Of a DNA stretch of 64,000 nt, positions 25,722 to 34,737 are shown in pieces. Position 1 is the first letter of the stretch; every line of letters starts with the position of its first letter. The notes beneath the pieces are model-generated. The model worked only from the letters and a program-made list of their open reading frames with translations. It was not told where the DNA came from and did not search any database. Made by a program: the position numbers and the translations under genes. This DNA comes from Flavobacterium psychrophilum (GTDB lineage: Bacteria; Bacteroidota; Bacteroidia; Flavobacteriales; Flavobacteriaceae): positions 62,001 to 126,000 of the forward strand of contig CAMCVA010000006.1 of NCBI GenBank assembly GCA_945879625.1, read 5' to 3'.

Positions 25722-26429
25722 TTATAAATCTAAAATATTCTCAACATTTTTACCATTCCACTGCCCTAAAAATTTATATGGAATAAATCGGGCAAATAGT
25801 TCTTCTTTATACCATTTAAGTTTTCTAGTAAGACGAACAACTTCTTTATGCTTTTCATTTTTATAGGCATAATCAATCATCTCGGCTTGCGTTTTCCATA
25901 TGCTCAAAGTAGCTTGTTGGATTAAAGGCCATTCGCCAACGCCAATTGAAAGTTTTAAACCATCGTAGTCCTCTAAACTTTTACTTACTTTTCCCACTTT
26001 TCTCCAAAAAGAAATCAATTTTGAAATCCGAATACTTGCCCGTGTTAAAACCATAACGGGCTTGTCTACAGCCAAAGTTGCATGAGCAATAAAAGGTTGT
26101 TTTCCATCCCATTTTCCGTGTGCTTCTGCTGCTTGTGCAAAAACGGTGAATGATTCAACACTTCTTGATGTGTAGTTGCTGAAAAATGAATTTTTTTCAA
26201 AGAAATCAGTGGCATTTGTTTCGGATTCCCAAATGCACAATAGGGCATAAGTGCCAAAGTTTGGTTTTGAACTAAAACCATTTTCAGCACCAGAACCTAA
26301 TAGTTTGTAGAACACTAATCCTTCAATGTTTTTGAAATGAGCGTGTCCTAATTGCATTTGCGACAATGCCCAAAGTTTATTGGAAAAAGATTCCAGTTTA
26401 AAAAAAGTACAAGTGGTTATTTGGCTCAT
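25722..26429 (-). CDS. crtA: CrtA-related carotenoid hydroxylase/monooxygenase
   Basis: This 235-residue protein resembles the spheroidene monooxygenase (CrtA) family: FYKLLGSGAENGFS..PNFGTYALLCIWE, PFIAHATLAVDKPVMVLTRASIRISKLISFWRKV and LSIGVGEWPLIQQATLSIWK. A crtA-related gene in the marine flavobacterium P99-3 was reported to encode a carotenoid 2-hydroxylase in myxol synthesis, and the present neighbours (crtD, cruF, crtZ) suit that reaction. It would hydroxylate C-2' of a monocyclic carotenoid. It is the last recognised gene of the minus-strand run from 30089. The exact position hydroxylated cannot be read from sequence. Confidence 0.82.
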   Translation of the reverse strand: MSQITTCTFFKLESFSNKLWALSQMQLGHAHFKNIEGLVFYKLLGSGAENGFSSKPNFGTYALLCIWESETNATDFFEKNSFFSNYTSRSVESFTVFAQAAEAHGKWDGKQPFIAHATLAVDKPVMVLTRASIRISKLISFWRKVGKVSKSLEDYDGLKLSIGVGEWPLIQQATLSIWKTQAEMIDYAYKNEKHKEVVRLTRKLKWYKEELFARFIPYKFLGQWNGKNVENILDL

Positions 26430-26472
26430 AAGTTGGTGTTATATTTTGAATGATGTTTTCTCGTAAATCAGT

Positions 26473-27408
26473 TTATTTTTTTTCAACCACCACTATTTGG
26501 ATCCCCATCGGAACTAGTTTTTCAAATGCAAAAATAGGAGATGTAACTACTTTTAATAGTACAAGCATCCAAAAATGACTAGACATACTTCCAGACCAAT
26601 CAATCCCTTTTTTTTGCATTTTGCCAAGCCACCACAGGGTAAACGCATCAAGAGTTCCGTGTCGCAGATGTTTTGTGATTTCCCATTTATCCTTTTGAAA
26701 CAAAAGATCAAAACTTTTTTTAGTTACCAATGAAATGTGCCTTGGACTATGCCAACCTTGCCAATATGATTTTTGAATTTTTGCACTAACGCTTTTATAA
26801 TCGGGTACTTCAATAATTAATTTCCCCCCGTGTGTAAGACAATTATATAGTGTTTCAATGGTTTGACTCGGGTTGTAATCATGCTCTAAATAATGCCATA
26901 GCGTAATTATATCAAATTGTTTATCAGTAACATAATCTTCAATCGCAACTTTTTTCAATTCTAAGTTAGGATAGTTTTTACCCTTCCAGCCTGAATCTGA
27001 AAAATCAATTCCAATGCAATTTGCTTTTGAGTTTTGTTCTAAAATTTCTAAAAAACTTGGATTACCACATCCTACATCGAGAACATGAAGGTTAGGATTG
27101 TTTTTTTTAAGATATTTTTTTACAAAATTAACACGTTTTAAATCTATCTTTTTTTGACTGTTGGCCACAAATGAACTGTACATTCCCCAGGCTGCTGGAC
27201 CTCTGTAAGGCAAGTAATTGTCAGTGTAATAAAGGTCTAATCGCTCAGGCTTTATGGGATTTGTTAAAAATACGGCTTCGCAATTAGTGCAAATATTGAA
27301 AATATAAACCTCATTATTTGGCGCATGCATCAGCGCATTTGTAGAGCTATAATAAGAACTTTCGGCATTTTTACAAATAGGGCAATTGACAGCCTTTGTA
27401 TGTTCCAT
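26473..27408 (-). CDS. Class I SAM-dependent methyltransferase with N-terminal zinc ribbon
   Basis: Residues ~9-45 of this 311-residue protein contain CPICKN and CTNCE, a four-cysteine zinc-ribbon-like site. The methyltransferase domain follows: HVLDVGCGNPSFLEIL (motif I), CIGIDFSDSGW (motif II), FDIITLWHYLEHDYNPSQTIE (motif IV) and GGKLIIEVPDYKS (motif V). SPRHISLVTKKSFDLLF and a hydrophobic C-terminal part follow. This architecture is frequent in methyltransferases that modify sugars or lipids. Its place between crtZ and the crtA-like gene, on the same strand, suggests a carotenoid-tailoring role such as O-methylation of a hydroxyl; this is inference, and a gap of 104 bp separates it from crtZ. 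Confidence 0.85.
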   Translation of the reverse strand: MEHTKAVNCPICKNAESSYYSSTNALMHAPNNEVYIFNICTNCEAVFLTNPIKPERLDLYYTDNYLPYRGPAAWGMYSSFVANSQKKIDLKRVNFVKKYLKKNNPNLHVLDVGCGNPSFLEILEQNSKANCIGIDFSDSGWKGKNYPNLELKKVAIEDYVTDKQFDIITLWHYLEHDYNPSQTIETLYNCLTHGGKLIIEVPDYKSVSAKIQKSYWQGWHSPRHISLVTKKSFDLLFQKDKWEITKHLRHGTLDAFTLWWLGKMQKKGIDWSGSMSSHFWMLVLLKVVTSPIFAFEKLVPMGIQIVVVEKK

Positions 27409-27512
27409 TTAAGGGTATAATTTTATGTACAGCGCTTGAAAAACTACTTTTATAAACTAAGGAAAAAGCACAAAACTTTATAGTAAAGATTAGGATTCAT
27501 TTATATGATTTT

Positions 27513-27992
27513 TTATGCATAAAGAGTTTTAGACTGTTTTACTGCAGCTTGTATATATTTTTTCTTGATAATTAACATCCCAAAACTTTCGCCACCTTCT
27601 TTTCCGGTATTTTTGTGGTGCATTTTGTGCGCACGACGCAACGCTAAAACATAAACATTTTTCGTTTTAGTAAAAACTTTGAATCGCTGGTGAATAATCA
27701 GATCATGTACAAAAAAATAAGCCAAACCATATAGTAAAATACCAAAACCAACCCAAGTGTACCAAGCATATTGGTTCATCATTCCAAACATTATGAGCAA
27801 CCAACTTGGAACGGCATAAATGATAAAAAACAAGTCATTTCGTTCAAACCAACTTTTATGGTCTTTTTTGTGATGATCCGCATGAAAATACCACATAAAG
27901 CCATGCATGATGTATTTGTGATTTGCCCATGCAGAAAATTCAGTTAACACAAAAGTGACTAAAACAATGCTACAATTAATTATTATTTCCAT
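27513..27992 (-). CDS. crtZ: Beta-carotene hydroxylase (CrtZ type)
   Basis: This 159-residue membrane protein adds a hydroxyl at C-3 of beta-ionone rings. It carries the histidine clusters of the fatty-acid hydroxylase/CrtZ superfamily that bind a di-iron centre: HKYIMH (H25-H30), HADHHKKDH (H37-H45), HDLIIHQRF and RRAHKMHHKN. Hydrophobic segments lie at residues ~4-22, ~55-73 and ~78-96. WYFHADHHKKDHKSWFERND is strongly diagnostic. The start is one base from the stop of the upstream cruF gene. Confidence 0.93.
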   Translation of the reverse strand: MEIIINCSIVLVTFVLTEFSAWANHKYIMHGFMWYFHADHHKKDHKSWFERNDLFFIIYAVPSWLLIMFGMMNQYAWYTWVGFGILLYGLAYFFVHDLIIHQRFKVFTKTKNVYVLALRRAHKMHHKNTGKEGGESFGMLIIKKKYIQAAVKQSKTLYA

Positions 27993-27993
27993 G

Positions 27994-28620
27994 TTAAATA
28001 AAGATATATAAAGAGGTGAAGAATATAATTTGTAAGATCAATATTAGTAATGACACAGTTCGATTGCCTTTAATTATCGTGGGGTAAAAAAAGTAGGATA
28101 TAAAAAAAGCAACTCCAATCCAACCTAAATAATTATGTATACCGGGTAATCCGCCTTCAAATTGCCAAAAATTAAGTTTTGGTGCCACTTGTTCTATTAG
28201 CAAATCAATACCAGTAACGAGTAACGCAGCCACAACCAAAACCTTTATTTTGTTTGCAAAGATACTGCTTACTATTCTGATTCCAGCACAAATAAGCATC
28301 GCCCAATTGATTGAAATGATGAGTGGAACATCAAGTAATTTAATCCCTAGTCCATTGCCGTAGGAGTATTTTCCAAAAATTAACCCAGTTTTTACGCCAA
28401 TTACTTCAATAATGAAACCTAAAAAAGCGATAGAAAAAAAAGCAATTACGAATTTTTTATCTGCTAGTGGACTGTGAATTAAAAAAACAAAACAAGTGAG
28501 TAATAAGGTGTAAGGTGTAAAAGGACTAAAAAAAGGTGGATTAACTACAAACCCAATTGAGCCAGAAACATAGACTAGAATTAAGAAATACAATAAATAG
28601 GATTGGTATTTTTTTATCAT
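27994..28620 (-). CDS. cruF: Carotenoid biosynthesis protein, CruF-like (1,2-hydratase, DUF422)
   Basis: This 208-residue protein has about six or seven membrane segments. GFIIEVIGVKTGLIFGKYSYG..LG.KL..VPLIISINWAML and DLLIEQVAPKLNFWQFEGGLPGIHNYLGWIG are hallmarks of the CruF/DUF422 family, which includes the bisanhydrobacterioruberin hydratase of haloarchaea and the 1',2'-hydratase of cyanobacteria and Deinococcus. It should add water at the psi end of gamma-carotene-type pigments, giving the 1'-hydroxyl of myxol-like carotenoids. Its ATG overlaps the stop of the upstream desaturase by four bases, so translation is probably coupled. Confidence 0.86.
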   Translation of the reverse strand: MIKKYQSYLLYFLILVYVSGSIGFVVNPPFFSPFTPYTLLLTCFVFLIHSPLADKKFVIAFFSIAFLGFIIEVIGVKTGLIFGKYSYGNGLGIKLLDVPLIISINWAMLICAGIRIVSSIFANKIKVLVVAALLVTGIDLLIEQVAPKLNFWQFEGGLPGIHNYLGWIGVAFFISYFFYPTIIKGNRTVSLLILILQIIFFTSLYIFI

Positions 28621-30089
28621 TTCTTTCCGCTTTCCACGATTAGTTGACTGACAATTTTTGCACTATAAAGGCACAATGGAATTCCTCCTCCAGGATGCAC
28701 ACTTCCTCCAACAAGATACAAATTTTTAATGGTGGAGGAGAAATTGGCATGTCGCAAAAACGCAGAAAATTTATTGTTACTAGAGTTTCCATAAAGTGAT
28801 CCGCCAAAAGATGAAGTTTGGTTTTCAATATCAATTGGACTAAGCGTACTTTCTGAAATGATGTGTTTTTCAATGTTTGTCTTTAACATCGTATTAATTT
28901 TGTCAATCACATTCTTTCGTATAGCAGCTTCATAGGGTATACTTTCGTTTTTATTGTGCGGCACATTTACCATAACAAACCAGTTTTCACACCCTTCTGG
29001 CGCATCATCTTTGCAATATTTTGACGTAATATTGATATAAATTGTAGGATCTTCAGTTGGAAATTGATTTGAAAATAAACAATCAAATTCCTTTTTATAA
29101 TCATCACTAAACAAAATATTATGCAAGCCTAACGCCGCAAACTCTTTGTTTATTCCCCAATAAAACACATAAGCGCTACTTGATTTCTCTTGTTTAATTA
29201 GTTTTTTTGGGGTAAATGAACTTGGCAGTAGATATTTGTATAGTACATGAATATCAATATCGCTTGCCACAATATCAAATGGATAATTGACACCATCGCT
29301 TTTAATGGAGACAATCCGATTATTAGATCCGACATTTAAGGCTTCAACAGCTGCATTATATTTTATATCTACATTAGCTTCTTCAGCTAGTTTGACTAAG
29401 TGTGTTGTAATTTGGTGCATGCCTTTATTGGGTAGATAAGCACCTAGATTAAATTCTAAATGCGAAATCATATTCATCAATGCAGGCGCTTTGTATGGAT
29501 TAGAACCGTTATAAGTTGCAAATCGATTAAATAATTGCACCGTTTTTGGATTGGCAAAAGTTTTTTCATTTTTAGTATTCATTGTACTGAATAATCCCAA
29601 GAATGGGGAGTACAAAATACCTTTTACCGTCTTAAGATTTATAAAATTTTTCAGTTGATGAAGCGATTGTTTCAAAAACAAATCCTCGGTAGTTTTAAAA
29701 TAAAAGGCATTGCGCTTGATGTGTTTTAAAACAGTTTCTTTTTTTTCATTCAATTTTAAATGCACTTCCTCTGCAAAATCCTCCAAATTAGCGGATGCTT
29801 TTAGTTGCGTTCCATCCGAATAGAAATAGTTTGTTAGAACGTCTAATTTCTGGTATTCAAATTTGTTAGCGCTTCCTTGCAAATTTGTTAATTCATCTAT
29901 TAACCAGGGCATTGTAAATAACGAAGGGCCTTTGTCAAATCGAAAACCATTCAACTGTAATTCACTCAATTTACCTCCGGGATAAGAATTTTTTTCAAAA
30001 ATAGTTACTTTAAAACCTGTATTGGCAAGGCGAATTGCTAGTGCTAAACCACCAATTCCAGCTCCTATTATACCAACGATTTTTGTCAT
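28617..30089 (-). CDS. crtD: Carotenoid 3,4-desaturase, CrtD-like (phytoene desaturase family)
   Basis: This 490-residue flavoprotein starts VGIIGAGIGGLALAIRLANTG..V..FEKN.YPGGKL, the FAD-binding Rossmann motif of the phytoene desaturase family, followed by GFRFDKGPSLFTMP. The C-terminal motif NLYLVGGSVHPGGGIPLCLYSAKIV is also typical. Because the neighbours are cruF, crtZ and a crtA-like gene, the best assignment is 1'-hydroxycarotenoid 3',4'-desaturase (CrtD) of the myxol route rather than phytoene desaturase CrtI. No crtB, crtI or crtY is encoded in this window, so the early steps must be encoded elsewhere. It is the first gene of the cluster. Confidence 0.85.
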   Translation of the reverse strand: MTKIVGIIGAGIGGLALAIRLANTGFKVTIFEKNSYPGGKLSELQLNGFRFDKGPSLFTMPWLIDELTNLQGSANKFEYQKLDVLTNYFYSDGTQLKASANLEDFAEEVHLKLNEKKETVLKHIKRNAFYFKTTEDLFLKQSLHQLKNFINLKTVKGILYSPFLGLFSTMNTKNEKTFANPKTVQLFNRFATYNGSNPYKAPALMNMISHLEFNLGAYLPNKGMHQITTHLVKLAEEANVDIKYNAAVEALNVGSNNRIVSIKSDGVNYPFDIVASDIDIHVLYKYLLPSSFTPKKLIKQEKSSSAYVFYWGINKEFAALGLHNILFSDDYKKEFDCLFSNQFPTEDPTIYINITSKYCKDDAPEGCENWFVMVNVPHNKNESIPYEAAIRKNVIDKINTMLKTNIEKHIISESTLSPIDIENQTSSFGGSLYGNSSNNKFSAFLRHANFSSTIKNLYLVGGSVHPGGGIPLCLYSAKIVSQLIVESGKK

Positions 30090-30217
30090 TTTTTTTTGAA
30101 AATAATTAACGAAATTAAATTTTTTTTAAGATAGTACGTTTATAACAATAGTTAAAAAATTCCTATTAATACCTAACTAATAAATTAGAGTTGTTTATTT
30201 TAAATCTGAGAACAAAT

Positions 30218-30256
30218 TAAAAACCCCAATTCAAATTCATGAATTGGGGTTTTTTG
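30218..30256 (-). terminator. Terminator after pnp
   Basis: CCCCAATTC pairs with GAATTGGGG around an 8-nt loop, with A and T runs on either side. It lies 15 bp past the pnp stop. Confidence 0.9.
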
Positions 30257-30270
30257 TACAGTCCTAAATT

Positions 30271-32460
30271 TTATCTTTGGTCGTCTCTTCTTTCTGGACG
30301 TGGGCCACGATCTTCTCTTGGAGCATTTTCGTCTCTTGGAGGTCTTTGCAATAAAGCCTTGCGCGATACTTTTTCTTTTCTCGTTTTCGGATCCAATCCA
30401 AAGTATTTCACCATAAACACATCGCCCATGTTCACCACGTCGGTTACATTTTCGGTGCGTTCCCAAGCCAATTCAGATACGTGTAACAACACTTCGTTTC
30501 CTGGCGCGTCTAGGTATTCTACTACCGCTCCAAAATCTAAGAGTTTTATTACTTTCACTTCGTAAGCTTCGCCAACAGTTGGTTTGAAGATGATCGAGTC
30601 AATTTTTGCCATTACAGCTGCAATTCCTTTCGGATCAGTTCCTAAAATTTCCACTACACCTTGCTCGTCTACTTCGTTGATTACGATAGTCGTTCCGGTT
30701 GCTTTTTGTAATTCTTGGATTACTTTTCCTCCAGGTCCAATCAAGGCACCAATAAAGTTGCCCGGAATAGTACGCATGATGATTTTTGGTGAATGATCTT
30801 TTACGTCGGCTCTTGGTGTAGCAATGGTTTCAACCAATTTGGTTAAGATGTGCATACGTCCATCACGTGCTTGGTTTAACGCTTGCTCCATAATGTCATA
30901 ACGCAATCCGTCAATTTTGATGTCCATCTGACAAGCGGTGATTCCATCTTTGGTACCAGTCACTTTAAAGTCCATGTCACCCAAGTGATCTTCGTCTCCT
31001 AAAATATCAGATAATACAGCAAAGTTTTGTCCGTCGGTAATCAATCCCATGGCAATCCCAGAAACTGGTTTTACCATTTGAACTCCCGCATCCATCAAGG
31101 CCATGGTTCCGGCACAAACCGTTGCCATAGAAGATGATCCGTTTGATTCCAATACTTCCGATACAATTCGGATGGTATACGGGCAATCAGCTGGGATCAT
31201 GTTTTTTAAGGCGCGTTGGGCCAAGTTTCCATGTCCTACCTCACGACGCGAAGTACCACGAAGTGGTTTGGCTTCACCCGTTGAGAACGGAGGGAAATTA
31301 TAATGCAAGTAGAATTTTTCTTCTCCTTGTTCTGTAGGCGAATCAATTTGGTTGGCTTCTCTAGATGTTCCTAAGGTTACCGTAGCCAAGGCTTGTGTTT
31401 CTCCACGAGTAAATAAGGAAGATCCGTGAACCGATGGCAAATAATCGGTTTCACACCAAATTGGTCTGATGTCAGTTGTTTTTCGGCCGTCTAAACGAAT
31501 CCCTTTTTCAAGGATTACATTACGTACTGCTTCTTTGTTGGTTTTGTAAAAATACTTCCCAATTAATCCAGCTAAATCTGAATTGGCTGCGAAGTCTTCT
31601 TCTGAATACAAGGCTTTGCATTCGTCTTTTACGGCAGCAAATTTTTCGGTACGCTCGCTTTTTCCAGAGGCTTCCATTGCAATGGTGTAGCATTTGTCAT
31701 AAGCGGCAGCTTTTACTTTTTTGTATACTTCTTCGTCTTCTACTTCTCCTTCGTACGATCTGTAAGCTGGTGAACCAACTCCAGCTCTCAAACGTTCTTG
31801 AGCTTGAATTTGAATTTTGATGGCTTCGTGTGCAAATTTGATTGCTTCGATCATTTCACCTTCTGAAATTTCTTTCATTTCGCCTTCTACCATCGCTACC
31901 GAATCCATAGAAGCACCAATCATCATGTCGATGTCGGATTCTGCTAATTCAGCTTTGCTTGGGTTAATCACTAATTTTCCGTTTACACGCGCTACACGTA
32001 CTTCAGAAATTAAATTGTAGAATGGAATGTCTGAAACGGCCAAGGCAGCAGAGGCGGCTAATCCAGCCAATGCATCCGGCATCACGTTTTCGTCGTGCGA
32101 CATCAACTGAATCATTACTTGCGTTTCGGCGTGGTAATCATCTGGAAAAAGTGGACGCAATACACGGTCTACCAATCGCATGGTTAATACCTCGTTGTCA
32201 CTAGGACGGGCTTCTCTTTTGAAAAATCCACCTGGAAATCTACCGGCTGCGGCAAATTTTTCGCGGTAATCTACAGTTAACGGTAAAAAATCTACCGCTG
32301 GATTTGCAGTTCTTGCTGATACAGCTGTAGCCAATAGCATACAGTTGCCTAAGCGAACTACGACTGAACCGTCGGCTTGTTTGGCCAACTTTCCTGTTTC
32401 GATTGAGATGGTTCTACCATCTCCTAAATCGATAACTTCTTTCGTTACGTTTGGAATCAT
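30271..32460 (-). CDS. pnp: Polyribonucleotide nucleotidyltransferase (PNPase)
   Basis: This 729-residue enzyme degrades RNA 3' to 5' using phosphate. Two RNase PH domains are visible (residues ~15-145, with [27 protein letters not shown]; and ~330-550, with [48 protein letters not shown]). The KH domain ([28 protein letters not shown]) and the S1 domain ([31 protein letters not shown]) follow. It ends in a short charged tail rich in Arg, Asp and Pro. The rpsO gene lies upstream on the same strand, the usual rpsO-pnp order, with a terminator at 32625-32657 between them. Confidence 0.98.
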   Translation of the reverse strand: MIPNVTKEVIDLGDGRTISIETGKLAKQADGSVVVRLGNCMLLATAVSARTANPAVDFLPLTVDYREKFAAAGRFPGGFFKREARPSDNEVLTMRLVDRVLRPLFPDDYHAETQVMIQLMSHDENVMPDALAGLAASAALAVSDIPFYNLISEVRVARVNGKLVINPSKAELAESDIDMMIGASMDSVAMVEGEMKEISEGEMIEAIKFAHEAIKIQIQAQERLRAGVGSPAYRSYEGEVEDEEVYKKVKAAAYDKCYTIAMEASGKSERTEKFAAVKDECKALYSEEDFAANSDLAGLIGKYFYKTNKEAVRNVILEKGIRLDGRKTTDIRPIWCETDYLPSVHGSSLFTRGETQALATVTLGTSREANQIDSPTEQGEEKFYLHYNFPPFSTGEAKPLRGTSRREVGHGNLAQRALKNMIPADCPYTIRIVSEVLESNGSSSMATVCAGTMALMDAGVQMVKPVSGIAMGLITDGQNFAVLSDILGDEDHLGDMDFKVTGTKDGITACQMDIKIDGLRYDIMEQALNQARDGRMHILTKLVETIATPRADVKDHSPKIIMRTIPGNFIGALIGPGGKVIQELQKATGTTIVINEVDEQGVVEILGTDPKGIAAVMAKIDSIIFKPTVGEAYEVKVIKLLDFGAVVEYLDAPGNEVLLHVSELAWERTENVTDVVNMGDVFMVKYFGLDPKTRKEKVSRKALLQRPPRDENAPREDRGPRPERRDDQR

Positions 32461-32624
32461 AATTTTTAAACTATTCTAATTAAACAATGGGTAAGTTGTG
32501 TTGTAGTTGTTGTAGTTGTGCGAACCCAATGAAAAACCAAACTTTTTAGACCCCCAATCCTCCAAAGGGGAACTTATTATATGTTATATGCCTTGCAGCA
32601 CAAACTCCTGTGAGGAAAAGGAGC

Positions 32625-32657
32625 TAAAAAAAAGAGGCGCGTGGGCACCTCTTTTTT
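32625..32657 (-). terminator. Terminator after rpsO
   Basis: AAAGAGG and CCTCTTT arms with a ~10-nt loop are flanked by A and T runs. It lies 6 bp past the rpsO stop, between rpsO and pnp. Confidence 0.85.
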
Positions 32658-32662
32658 GTTGA

Positions 32663-32932
32663 TTATTTTCTAATATTCAATACTTTAATAATCTCACGGT
32701 ATCTGTTGATCTCGGTTTTCTTCAAGTAATCCAACAAACTACGTCTTTTTCCTACCAACATTACCAACGAACGCTCGGTGTTGTAATCGTGACGATTTTT
32801 TTTCAAGTGCTCAGTCAAGTGGTTGATTCTGAATGTAAACAAGGCGATTTGGCCTTCTGCAGATCCTGTGTTTTCTGCTTTTCCTCCGTGTTTAGCGAAG
32901 AGTTCTTCTTTAACTTCTTTAGTTAAGTACAT
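32663..32932 (-). CDS. rpsO: 30S ribosomal protein S15
   Basis: This 89-residue protein starts at MYLTKEVKEELFAKHG; an in-frame extension upstream to 32980 has no family support. Diagnostic features are GSAEGQIALFTFRINHLTEHLKKNRHDYNTERSL..LVGKRRSLLDYLKK...RY..II..L.IRK. S15 binds the central domain of 16S rRNA early in 30S assembly. In many bacteria it also controls its own translation, but I did not find such a leader structure here. Confidence 0.97.
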   Translation of the reverse strand: MYLTKEVKEELFAKHGGKAENTGSAEGQIALFTFRINHLTEHLKKNRHDYNTERSLVMLVGKRRSLLDYLKKTEINRYREIIKVLNIRK

Positions 32933-33146
32933 GCTAATATTATTTAAATGATTATTATGTAGAAAATGCGGTTTTCGCAATTCGTGTGCAAAGCTAGTAT
33001 TTATTTTGAGATGGAAAAGAATTCACATTGAAAAATTTAAAGATAAAATGATTTAAAGATTGTGGAAACGAGAACACTAGATTGAATCATTAAACGCAGT
33101 TGTCGCTTTGTGGGCTAATTTTTCAATCTTTTAATTTTTCAATCAT

Positions 33147-33608
33147 TCAATCACAAAATAAACTAGCCACTTCCTCATTCACCCATTCCAAAAATCGTTC
33201 GTCGGCTGCCGTAAACGGATCGAGCACATGGCTGTCGATGTCTATTTGGCCAATATTTTTTCCCTGCACAAACAAGGGCACCACGATTTCCGATTTTACC
33301 GTTATGCTGCAGGCAATATAATTGTCTTGGGCTTGCACGTCGGGCACCACAAAATTCTGGTTGGATTCGGCTACTTGGCCACAAATTCCTTTGCCAAATG
33401 GAATCACGGTATGATCGGTAACTGCGCCGGCATAGGGGCCCAAATGCAAGGTTCTGGTTTCGGCATTCGCAAAATAAAACCCTACCCAATTATAATACGG
33501 AATTTCTTGGCGAAGCAACGCACAAAGCTGTTGCAGTTTTTCGGTTCTTGTGTGCTTTTCGTTTTGTAAAAGCAGTTGTATTTGAGGAAGTAGTTGTTCG
33601 AATTCCAT
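33147..33608 (-). CDS. GAF-domain protein, probable free methionine-(R)-sulfoxide reductase
   Basis: The 153-residue protein is one GAF domain. YYNWVGFYF, LHLGPYAG, GKGICGQVAE, VPDVQAQDNYIACS..VKSEIVVPLF and IGQIDIDSH..D.F...DE.FLE fit the fRMsr family, which reduces free methionine-R-sulfoxide with cysteines at the GxCG and IAC positions; both are present here. The start is chosen at ATG 33608 (MEFEQLLPQI); a TTG five codons upstream is possible. It is divergent from xrtF with 67 bp between the two starts. Confidence 0.85.
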   Translation of the reverse strand: MEFEQLLPQIQLLLQNEKHTRTEKLQQLCALLRQEIPYYNWVGFYFANAETRTLHLGPYAGAVTDHTVIPFGKGICGQVAESNQNFVVPDVQAQDNYIACSITVKSEIVVPLFVQGKNIGQIDIDSHVLDPFTAADERFLEWVNEEVASLFCD

Positions 33609-33675
33609 TGGTTTTTTGTGCAAAAATAGGGTTTGTCTGCCAAAGTGAAATGCCTATATTTGAAAAAAAATTAGC

Positions 33676-34230
33676 GTGAAAGCTCAGCTCCAAGAATACA
33701 AACCGTTTTTACTTTTTTTAGCAAAATTTTTTGGAACCTACGGATTGCTCACGGCTGTTTATGAGTTATATCTAAATCAATACTCGAGCGATTTGGCCTT
33801 TCAAGCCGATGGATTTACCGTCTTGGTTTCCGAGCAAGTACAACAGATTCTCCAGGCTTTCGGATATTTAGCCAAATTAATTCCGCAAACTACAGAAGCG
33901 GGAATGCTTTTAGTAGTTGAGCAAAACCCCATTGCGCGCATCGTAGAAGGATGCAACGCGATGAGTGTCATTATTTTGTTTGTAGCCTTTGTGATCGCCT
34001 TTTCGGGCAAATGGAAAACCACTTTAATTTTTGTGTTCCTGGGCACGCTTGTGATTCATCTTCTCAACGTGATTCGAATTGCCTTGTTGTGTATGGCTTT
34101 GTTGCATTACCCCAAATACCGAGATTTTTTGCACGACATCGTGTTTCCCTTGTTTATATATGGAGTAGTTTTCTTGCTGTGGATTTTGTGGGTTTTTAAA
34201 TTTTCGGGACATGTGGCCAAAAAACAATAA
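33676..34230 (+). CDS. xrtF: Exosortase family protein XrtF
   Basis: This 184-residue integral membrane protein is an exosortase, a membrane cysteine protease/transpeptidase-like enzyme. The three conserved residues are visible: C93 (EGCNAMSV), R134 (NVIRI) and H153 (LHDIVFP). About five to six membrane segments surround them. The flavobacterial XrtF subtype is supported by its partner gene at 34211. The start codon is GTG at 33676. The end of the gene overlaps the partner gene by 20 bases. I found no obvious XrtF substrate with a matching C-terminal signal in this window. Confidence 0.9.
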   Translation: MKAQLQEYKPFLLFLAKFFGTYGLLTAVYELYLNQYSSDLAFQADGFTVLVSEQVQQILQAFGYLAKLIPQTTEAGMLLVVEQNPIARIVEGCNAMSVIILFVAFVIAFSGKWKTTLIFVFLGTLVIHLLNVIRIALLCMALLHYPKYRDFLHDIVFPLFIYGVVFLLWILWVFKFSGHVAKKQ

Positions 34231-34648
34231 AGTACTCGCTATTGCATTGGCTATTTTGCTTGTACTGGGTTTGGCAGCGGTTCGCGCGTTTGAACACCGC
34301 TTGTTTTATGACCCGTTTATTTCCTTCTTTAAACGCGATTACCAAACGCAAGCCTATCCCAATTTTGCGGGTTGGCAGTTGTTTGCTTCCTATGCTTTTC
34401 GTTTTGCGCTAAATTCGCTTTTTTCGTTACTGTTGCTCTATGTGCTCTTTGCCGATACCAATATCGTTAAGGTTGCCGCGCTGCTGTATGTATTCTTTTT
34501 TGTAGTGCTCATCCTGTTGTTTTTTGCCCTGTTTTACTTTGCGGCACATCCGCCTACTTTTTTGGTGTTTTATGTGCGCCGATTTCTCATTCAGCCGTTG
34601 TTCATCATCTTGTTTATTCCTGCTTTTTATTACCAGAAACGGCAGTAA
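34211..34648 (+). CDS. Exosortase F system-associated membrane protein
   Basis: This 145-residue protein contains about four hydrophobic segments (VLAIALAILLVLGLAAVRAF, LNSLFSLLLLYVLFA, VAALLYVFFFVVLILLFFALFYFA, LIQPLFIILFIPAFYY). The features FEHRLFYDPFI.FFK.DY and FVRRFLIQPLF match the small family that always accompanies XrtF in Flavobacteriia. The function is unknown; partnership with the exosortase is the natural reading. Its start lies inside the xrtF coding sequence. Confidence 0.85.
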   Translation: MWPKNNKVLAIALAILLVLGLAAVRAFEHRLFYDPFISFFKRDYQTQAYPNFAGWQLFASYAFRFALNSLFSLLLLYVLFADTNIVKVAALLYVFFFVVLILLFFALFYFAAHPPTFLVFYVRRFLIQPLFIILFIPAFYYQKRQ

Positions 34649-34737
34649 TTTCAAGTTTAATTTTAGGTGTTCTCCTTTTCTTGCAAATGCAACCCGAAAT
34701 AAAGCCGATCATCAGTTAGTTTTGTTACTTTTGCTTT

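Noticed and set aside
25544-25786. 80-residue plus-strand ORF
   Set aside because: It overlaps the end of the crtA-like gene on the other strand and has no recognisable features.
30239-30565. 108-residue plus-strand ORF at the end of pnp
   Set aside because: It is antisense to the S1 domain and tail of PNPase.
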